The position numbers and the translations under genes were made by a program. A stretch of 9,501 nucleotides of DNA, from NCBI GenBank assembly GCA_003023125.1, contig PXSY01000177.1, forward strand, positions 1-9,501, given 5' to 3'. This document shows, piece by piece, positions 5,735 to 9,501 of the stretch (the stretch's first letter is position 1; the number at the start of each line of letters is the position of its first letter). The notes below the pieces were generated by a model that worked only from the letters and a program-made list of their open reading frames with translations, did not search any database and was not told the origin of the DNA. This stretch comes from Bacteroidetes bacterium QH_10_64_19 (GTDB taxonomy: Bacteria; Bacteroidota; Rhodothermia; Rhodothermales; Salinibacteraceae).

Positions 5735-6685
5735 ATGCGCGCTCCGAGCAATGACACCCGCGTTGCCATCTTTGGGGGCCGCTCGAACCCGGCCCTAGCC
5801 CAAAAAATTGCCGAAGCGTACGGCACGACGCTTGGAGACCTCACCATCCGCGACTTTGCTGACGGGGAGATCTACGTCCACTTCGAGGAGTCCATCCGGG
5901 GGGCCGATCTGTTTATCATCCAGAGCACTCATCCCACGGCCGATAATTGGATGGAACTGCTCCTTCTGATTGACGCCGCAAAGCGGGCCTCGGCGGAGCG
6001 CGTGACGGCCGTCATTCCGTACTTCGGCTACGCCCGGCAGGAGCGGAAGGACCAGCCGCGCGTCTCCATTGCGGCCAAGCTGATGGCCAACATGCTGACC
6101 TCCGCGGGCGTTGACCGCATCCTCACGATGGAGCTGCACGCCTCCCAGATTCAGGGCTTCTTCGACGTACCGGTCGACCATTTGTACGGCTCTACCGTCC
6201 TCATCGATCACGTGCGCGAACTGGACCTGGAGAACTTCGTGGTGCTGGCGCCGGACGTGGGCGGATTGAAAATGGCCCGCTCGTACGCCGAACGCCTGGG
6301 GGTGAACCTTGCCCTGGTGGACAAGCGCCGTCCTCGCCAGAATGAGGCTCAGGTGATGAATGTGATCGGCGACGTGGAGGGGAAAAACGTCCTCATCATC
6401 GACGACATCGTCGACACGGCCGGGACGCTTACGCGCGCCGCCAGTGCCCTCCGCGATCGGGGGGCGCTGAACATCATGGCGGCCTGTACGCACGGCCTTC
6501 TCTCCGGTCCAGCCTACGATCGCATTGAGGACTCTCCCCTCGAACGGCTCATCATCACCGACACAATTCCGATCAAACGGCCGTCGGACTCGATTGACGT
6601 CGTAAGCGTCTCAAACCTGTTTGCGAAAGCCATCCGTCACATCTACACCGACCGGTCTGTTTCGACGTTGTTTACGGATTCGTAG
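5735..6685 (+). CDS. prs: Ribose-phosphate pyrophosphokinase (PRPP synthetase)
   Basis: A 316-residue cytoplasmic enzyme, the same size as the E. coli (315) and B. subtilis (317) enzymes. It converts ribose 5-phosphate and ATP to PRPP and AMP, feeding purine, pyrimidine, NAD, His and Trp synthesis. Visible class I features are FADGEIYVHFEESIRGAD (residues 41-58), PYFGYARQERKD (95-106, the flexible catalytic loop), the metal-binding MELHASQIQGFFDVPVDHL (132-150, H135), APDVGG (172-177), DKRRP (196-200) and the PRPP/ribose-phosphate loop VLIIDDIVDTAGTL (219-232). The start ATG 5735 gives the usual short N-terminus (MRAPSNDTRVAIFGG), but its leader is almost all C and T with no Shine-Dalgarno. 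tRNA-Gln lies 50 nt upstream and rplY follows on the same strand. prs-ctc-pth is a gene order shared with Firmicutes and others, where it pairs nucleotide supply with translation functions. Confidence 0.97.
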   Translation: MRAPSNDTRVAIFGGRSNPALAQKIAEAYGTTLGDLTIRDFADGEIYVHFEESIRGADLFIIQSTHPTADNWMELLLLIDAAKRASAERVTAVIPYFGYARQERKDQPRVSIAAKLMANMLTSAGVDRILTMELHASQIQGFFDVPVDHLYGSTVLIDHVRELDLENFVVLAPDVGGLKMARSYAERLGVNLALVDKRRPRQNEAQVMNVIGDVEGKNVLIIDDIVDTAGTLTRAASALRDRGALNIMAACTHGLLSGPAYDRIEDSPLERLIITDTIPIKRPSDSIDVVSVSNLFAKAIRHIYTDRSVSTLFTDS

Positions 6686-6735
6686 AGGGCACTGTCTTCT
6701 AGCGCGAGCGGTAGGAGTCAGGATAGGGGTCTGGT

Positions 6736-6775
6736 CGTATTGCGTATCGTATTGCGTAGTGCGTATTGCGCAGTT
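6736..6775 (+). repeat. Degenerate heptamer array, consensus CGTATTG
   Basis: CGTA begins at 6736, 6743, 6748, 6755 and 6762, and CGCA at 6769, so the spacing is 7, 5, 7, 7 and 7 bp. The units read CGTATTG, CGTAT (two bases short), CGTATTG, CGTAGTG, CGTATTG and CGCAGTT. It lies 51 nt after prs, in the 291-bp gap before rplY. It is short and degenerate but clearly periodic. Confidence 0.75.
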
Positions 6776-6818
6776 CCGTCGGCAAGGATACGCGCGAAAC
6801 ACGGCCTCAAGCGTCTAT

Positions 6819-6860
6819 TTTGCTTGAATCGACAGCGGGTTTGCTTGAGTTGACAGTGGG
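6819..6860 (+). repeat. 21-bp tandem duplication upstream of rplY
   Basis: Two adjacent copies, 6819-6839 and 6840-6860, share TTTGCTTGA.T.GACAG.GGG with only three differences, all transitions (A/G, C/T, C/T). The second copy contains a perfect TTGACA (6850-6855), but no good -10 box sits 16-18 bp downstream. It lies about 120-160 bp before the rplY start, so it may be part of its control region. Confidence 0.7.
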
Positions 6861-6976
6861 GGGCGGAACCTCAACGTACGGCCATTTTAGGAGTGCTTTC
6901 GCACACAGAGGTGGTCGGTTTGCCGATCGTCTTTTGTATTGCCGTCGCGCCTTTTCATCGGAACGAGTATTTCGTC

Positions 6977-7675
6977 ATGGACGCCCCTGTCATCGAAGCC
7001 GAGCCGCGTGAGACCGGCTCAAAGGCTGCCCGCGACATCCGCAACAACGACCGCGTTCCGTGCGTCTTGTACGGGAAGACTGTCGAGTCGACCCCGCTGA
7101 AGATCCCGATCGGGGCCATGAACAAGCTCATCTACCGGCGGACGGCCCCAGTGGCGGACGTGCAGGTGAACGGCACCACCCGACACTGCATTCTCAAGGA
7201 CTACGACCTCCATCCGCTTACAGACCGTCCCATCCACGCTGACTTCCAGGCGCTCGAAGAGGGCGAAGAGGTCACGCTGACGGTGCCCATCGCGTATACC
7301 GGTGTTCCCGTTGGCCAACAAAACGGCGGCGATACGCAGCAGATTGCGCGAGAACTCTCGATCTCGGTCCTGCCCGAAAACATTCCCTCCCAGATCGAGG
7401 TCGACATTTCCGACCTGGCCATTGGCGACTCGATTCACGTGTACGATCTTGAGTTCGACTATGAGATCAATACGCCTCGGGCCCAGACGCTCGTGACGGT
7501 CGTGGTTCCGCAGATCGAGGCCACGCCGACCACCGAGGAAGAGGAAGAAGAACTCACCGAGGAAGAGATCGCCGAAGAAGGCGAGGCGGTCGACACGGAA
7601 GAAGGCGAAGAGGTCGAGGGCGAAGGCCCACCGGAGGGCGACGAGGGCGAACAGGACTACCAAGACTATCAGTAG
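6977..7675 (+). CDS. rplY: 50S ribosomal protein L25/general stress protein Ctc
   Basis: A 232-residue L25 protein of the long Ctc/TL5 type, which binds 5S rRNA in the large subunit. I chose ATG 6977 because [33 protein letters not shown] aligns with the classic L25 start; an upstream in-frame GTG at 6893 would add 28 unconserved residues. Residues about 4-92 are the 5S-binding domain, including VPCVLYG (27-33), [29 protein letters not shown] (62-90). Residues about 99-183 are the beta-rich TL5 C-terminal domain ([35 protein letters not shown]). Residues 184-232 are an acidic tail of 49 residues with 21 Glu, 4 Asp and no Lys or Arg. Such tails occur in Ctc proteins but this one is strongly developed, in line with a high-salt cytoplasm. 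No Shine-Dalgarno is visible. A terminator follows 57 nt after the stop. Confidence 0.95.
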   Translation: MDAPVIEAEPRETGSKAARDIRNNDRVPCVLYGKTVESTPLKIPIGAMNKLIYRRTAPVADVQVNGTTRHCILKDYDLHPLTDRPIHADFQALEEGEEVTLTVPIAYTGVPVGQQNGGDTQQIARELSISVLPENIPSQIEVDISDLAIGDSIHVYDLEFDYEINTPRAQTLVTVVVPQIEATPTTEEEEEELTEEEIAEEGEAVDTEEGEEVEGEGPPEGDEGEQDYQDYQ

Positions 7676-7729
7676 GAGCGCATCGGGCCGCCTTTTGCCT
7701 GGTCGCACCTACAGACTCGCAACTCCCCC

Positions 7730-7764
7730 TTGAGGGCGGCCCACTCGGCCGCCCTTTACTTTTG
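7730..7764 (+). promoter_or_regulatory. Candidate Bacteroidota-type promoter for pth, overlapping the terminator
   Basis: TACTTTTG (7757-7764) matches the Bacteroidota -7 element TAnnTTTG exactly and lies 18 nt before ATG 7783. A TTG (7730-7732) sits 24 bp upstream, slightly far for the -33 element. If used, transcription would start a few bases before the pth start codon, giving a very short leader. Confidence 0.4.
7733..7764 (+). terminator. Intrinsic terminator after rplY
   Basis: A 9-bp perfect stem, AGGGCGGCC (7733-7741) with GGCCGCCCT (7747-7755), closes a 5-nt loop (CACTC) and runs into a T-rich tract, TTTACTTTTG (7755-7764). Its position 57 nt after the rplY stop makes it a strong terminator for the prs-rplY side. 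Confidence 0.88.
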
Positions 7765-7782
7765 CACGACTGGATTCCGCAC

Positions 7783-8349
7783 ATGTCCTCCCCGTCCTTA
7801 CTCGCCATCGGTCTCGGCAATCCCGGTGCCGAGTACGAAGATACCCGTCACAACGTCGGCCATCAGGTCCTGGAGGCCCTGGCCGACCAGCTGGACGTGT
7901 CTTTCGAGCACGAGACGAACGCTCTCGTGGGCTGGGGCCGGGACGACGGCACCAAGGTGGGACTCGCCGTTCCTCTGAGTTACATGAACCGGAGCGGAGG
8001 ACCGGTCGCATCGCTCCAAGAGCAGTACGACCTGGCCCTCGACGATCTCTTGATCGTTGTCGACGACCTTCACCTCCCCGTCGGCACCATTCGCCTGCGC
8101 CCGTCCGGGAGCAGCGGTGGACACAACGGACTCGCGCATGTCGCCCAGCGGCTGGGCACCACCGAGTTTCCGCGGCTCCGCGTGGGCATTGGCGATGACT
8201 TTCCCGAAGGCCGACAATCCGACTACGTGCTTTCCCCGTTCACCGATGAGCAGGCGTCGGCAGCGCGGTCGGCACTGGAGGATGCGAGGAAGGCCGTCCT
8301 CACGGTGGCTCACGCAGACCTGGATACGGCAATGAACCAATTCAACTGA
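7783..8349 (+). CDS. pth: Peptidyl-tRNA hydrolase
   Basis: A 188-residue cytoplasmic enzyme of the bacterial Pth family (about 185-200 residues), which releases tRNA from peptidyl-tRNAs that drop off the ribosome. The catalytic set is complete: GLGNPG with N13 (residues 10-15), TRHNVG with the catalytic base H23 (21-26), SYMNRSG with N69 (66-72), VVDDLHLP with D95 (92-99) and GGHNGL with N115 (112-117). RLRVGIGDD and DYVLSPFT are also typical. I chose ATG 7783, which gives MSSPSLLAIGLGNPG; a TTG at 7762 in the same frame would add 7 residues but lies in the terminator T-tract. There is no Shine-Dalgarno. The gene follows rplY as in the conserved prs-ctc-pth order and is convergent with hppA. 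Confidence 0.96.
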   Translation: MSSPSLLAIGLGNPGAEYEDTRHNVGHQVLEALADQLDVSFEHETNALVGWGRDDGTKVGLAVPLSYMNRSGGPVASLQEQYDLALDDLLIVVDDLHLPVGTIRLRPSGSSGGHNGLAHVAQRLGTTEFPRLRVGIGDDFPEGRQSDYVLSPFTDEQASAARSALEDARKAVLTVAHADLDTAMNQFN

Positions 8350-8384
8350 TGCGTCGGACACGGTGCACCCGTCACCTGTGCGCC

Positions 8385-8422
8385 AAAATAAAAATCCCGA
8401 CTGGGGAACCAGCCCAGCCAGG
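8385..8422 (-). terminator. Intrinsic terminator of hppA
   Basis: Read on the minus strand, CCTGGCTGGG (8422-8413) pairs with CCCAGTCGGG (8405-8396) over 10 bp, two of them G-U, around a 7-nt loop, and is followed by ATTTTTATTTT (8395-8385). It starts 25 nt after the hppA stop. The same A-rich tract on the plus strand cannot terminate pth, for which I see no T-tract terminator. Confidence 0.75.
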
Positions 8423-8446
8423 ACCAGGGCGTCGTGTGGAGGCTCG

Positions 8447-9501
8447 CTATCCCAGGAAGTAGGCGAACAGAGGCAGGAAAATCACGGCCACCTTGCCCAT
8501 CAGCTTGATGAGTACGTTGAGCGAAGGCCCGGCCGTGTCTTTCAGCGGGTCACCCACGGTATCGCCGACGACCGAGGCCTTGTGCGCCTCGCCGCCCTTA
8601 CCGCCGTGCACGCCAGACTCGATGTATTTCTTGGCGTTGTCCCAGGCCCCTCCGGCGTTCGACATGAAGATGGCCATCAAGAAGCCGCTTATCAGCACGC
8701 CTGCGAGCAGTCCTGCCAGTGCTTCCCCCCCGAGGCCCGGCAGGACCCCGACCAAAACCGGTGCAAGCAGGACTACAATGCCCGGCAGCATCATCTCACG
8801 CAGGGCTGCTTCCGTCGTAATTTCCACACACCGGGCATAGTCCGGCTTCGTATCGCCGCTGCGCACGCCGTCGATCTCGGCGAACTGACGTCGTACTTCA
8901 GCGACCACAGCCGCTCCCCCCCGGCTGATGGCGTGTATTCCGACCGAGGAAAGATAAAACGTGAGCATTGCGCCGAGGAGAAGTCCCACCAGTACAGCGG
9001 GACTCATGAGGTTGACTCCTGCCTCTAGCGACAACAGGTCCTGTGCGGCCGCCTCCGAAAAGTATGTGGCCAACCACGCGAGGGCCGCCAGTGCCGCGGA
9101 GCCAATGGCAAAGCCCTTGCCGATGGCGGCGGTCGTGTTGCCGGCTGAGTCAAGCGCCTCACAGCGCTCTCGTACGTCTTGACCGAGGTCGGCCATCTCC
9201 GAGATGCCCTGCGCGTTGTCGGTAATCGGCCCGTAGGCGTCGGTCGACAGCACCACGCCGAGCGTGAGCAACATGCCGAGGGAGGCGAGCGCAATGCCGA
9301 AGAGACCGCCCAGATAGTGTGCCAGGAGCGTCGCTACTGCGACTGCCAGGGCGGGCACCACCGTACTGAGCATGCCCGTCCCGAGTCCCTCGATGAGGGT
9401 CGTCGCAGCCCCTGTCTTGGCCGACTCCGCAATCTGCTTCACCGGCGCATACTCCGAGGTGTAGTACTCGGTCGCTTTCCCAATCAGGACGCCTGTGGCG
9501 A
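8447..9501 (-). CDS. hppA: Membrane-bound ion-translocating pyrophosphatase, C-terminal half (partial)
   Basis: About 350 C-terminal residues of a membrane pyrophosphatase (full length about 650-750); the 5' part lies beyond the right edge. It couples PPi hydrolysis to H+ or Na+ export across the inner membrane. Diagnostic motifs in protein order: IGKATEYYTSEYAPV (coded just left of 9501), TGAATTLIEGLGTGM, STDAYGPITDNAQGISEMA (substrate/metal region), LDSAGNTTAAIGKGFAIGSAAL (coded at about 9092-9151), FMSNAGGAWDNAKKYIE, and KASVVGDTVGDPLKDTAGPSLN near the end. Multiple hydrophobic helices separate them. Alanine in GNTTAA, where K+-independent enzymes have Lys (GNTTKA), marks the K+-dependent subfamily. 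That fits a K+-accumulating halophile, but the residues that decide between H+ and Na+ transport are in the missing part. GTG 9442 is an internal codon, not a start. The gene is convergent with pth. Confidence 0.97.
   Translation of the reverse strand, partial: ATGVLIGKATEYYTSEYAPVKQIAESAKTGAATTLIEGLGTGMLSTVVPALAVAVATLLAHYLGGLFGIALASLGMLLTLGVVLSTDAYGPITDNAQGISEMADLGQDVRERCEALDSAGNTTAAIGKGFAIGSAALAALAWLATYFSEAAAQDLLSLEAGVNLMSPAVLVGLLLGAMLTFYLSSVGIHAISRGGAAVVAEVRRQFAEIDGVRSGDTKPDYARCVEITTEAALREMMLPGIVVLLAPVLVGVLPGLGGEALAGLLAGVLISGFLMAIFMSNAGGAWDNAKKYIESGVHGGKGGEAHKASVVGDTVGDPLKDTAGPSLNVLIKLMGKVAVIFLPLFAYFLG

Noticed and set aside
5795..6493. A 232-codon minus-strand open frame
   Set aside because: It is fully antisense to prs, whose plus-strand motifs are unmistakable.
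6893..6976. Upstream GTG start for rplY adding 28 residues
   Set aside because: The extension does not resemble L25 N-termini, AGGA directly abuts the GTG, and ATG 6977 gives the canonical L25 start.
7019..7708. A 229-codon minus-strand open frame rich in Phe, Leu and Val
   Set aside because: It looks membrane-like only because it is antisense to the Glu-rich codons (GAA/GAG) of rplY.
8360..8395. Hairpin GGTGCAC/GTGCGCC as terminator of pth
   Set aside because: It is a 7-bp stem with one G-U pair but is followed by A-rich, not T-rich, sequence on the plus strand.
8363..9028. A 221-codon plus-strand open frame
   Set aside because: It is antisense to hppA and covers the hppA terminator; its Cys/His/Arg-rich translation matches nothing.

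Overview
The window looks like chromosomal DNA of a GC-rich, probably halophilic member of the Bacteroidota/Rhodothermota group, most like Salinibacter and relatives. Three things point there. The 574-residue exported protein at 1390-3114 ends in a type IX secretion (Por) sorting domain, which is confined to that superphylum. Many proteins are visibly Asp/Glu-rich, including the UPF0173 hydrolase and the L25 tail. Most start codons lack a good Shine-Dalgarno sequence, and one candidate promoter (7757-7764) fits the Bacteroidota TAnnTTTG -7 element. The organism is inferred from style, not from a database match.

Layout. Positions 1-1185 hold a minus-strand cluster read leftwards: a 155-residue unrecognised acidic protein (718-1185), an 81-residue remnant of a flavin oxidoreductase that stops inside its FAD-binding domain (409-654), and the start of a membrane-anchored, coiled-coil protein that resembles the N-terminus of M23 peptidases (1-279, cut by the window). 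A 204-bp divergent intergenic region with a good promoter candidate leads to the plus-strand LamG/FnIII-like/T9SS protein (1390-3114). Next come a UPF0173 metallo-beta-lactamase-fold hydrolase (3236-3916), an intergenic region with two facing arrays of degenerate 7-bp repeats, and a two-gene unit with an ATGA overlap: a YfcE/MJ0936-type phosphoesterase (4150-4680) and a three-helix membrane protein of unknown function (4677-5315).

After a gene-poor 298-bp stretch comes a conserved translation/nucleotide block on the plus strand: tRNA-Gln(TTG), prs (PRPP synthetase), rplY/ctc (ribosomal protein L25) and pth (peptidyl-tRNA hydrolase). prs-ctc-pth is a known conserved gene order, here with a strong terminator between rplY and pth. 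Convergent to pth is the C-terminal half of a membrane pyrophosphatase (hppA, 8447-9501, 5' end outside the window), with its own terminator. PRPP synthesis itself yields AMP, not pyrophosphate; PPi is released when PRPP is consumed and during tRNA charging, so the neighbourhood is metabolically compatible but not evidence of a dedicated pathway.

I found no CRISPR array, insertion sequence, phage gene or defence cassette. The most unusual material is non-coding: degenerate heptamer arrays in two intergenic regions, a 21-bp tandem duplication upstream of rplY, a terminator whose T-tract doubles as a promoter motif, and the truncated oxidoreductase. I do not see an undescribed multi-gene system here. 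The best unknowns are the 155-residue minus-strand protein and the coupled three-helix membrane protein.
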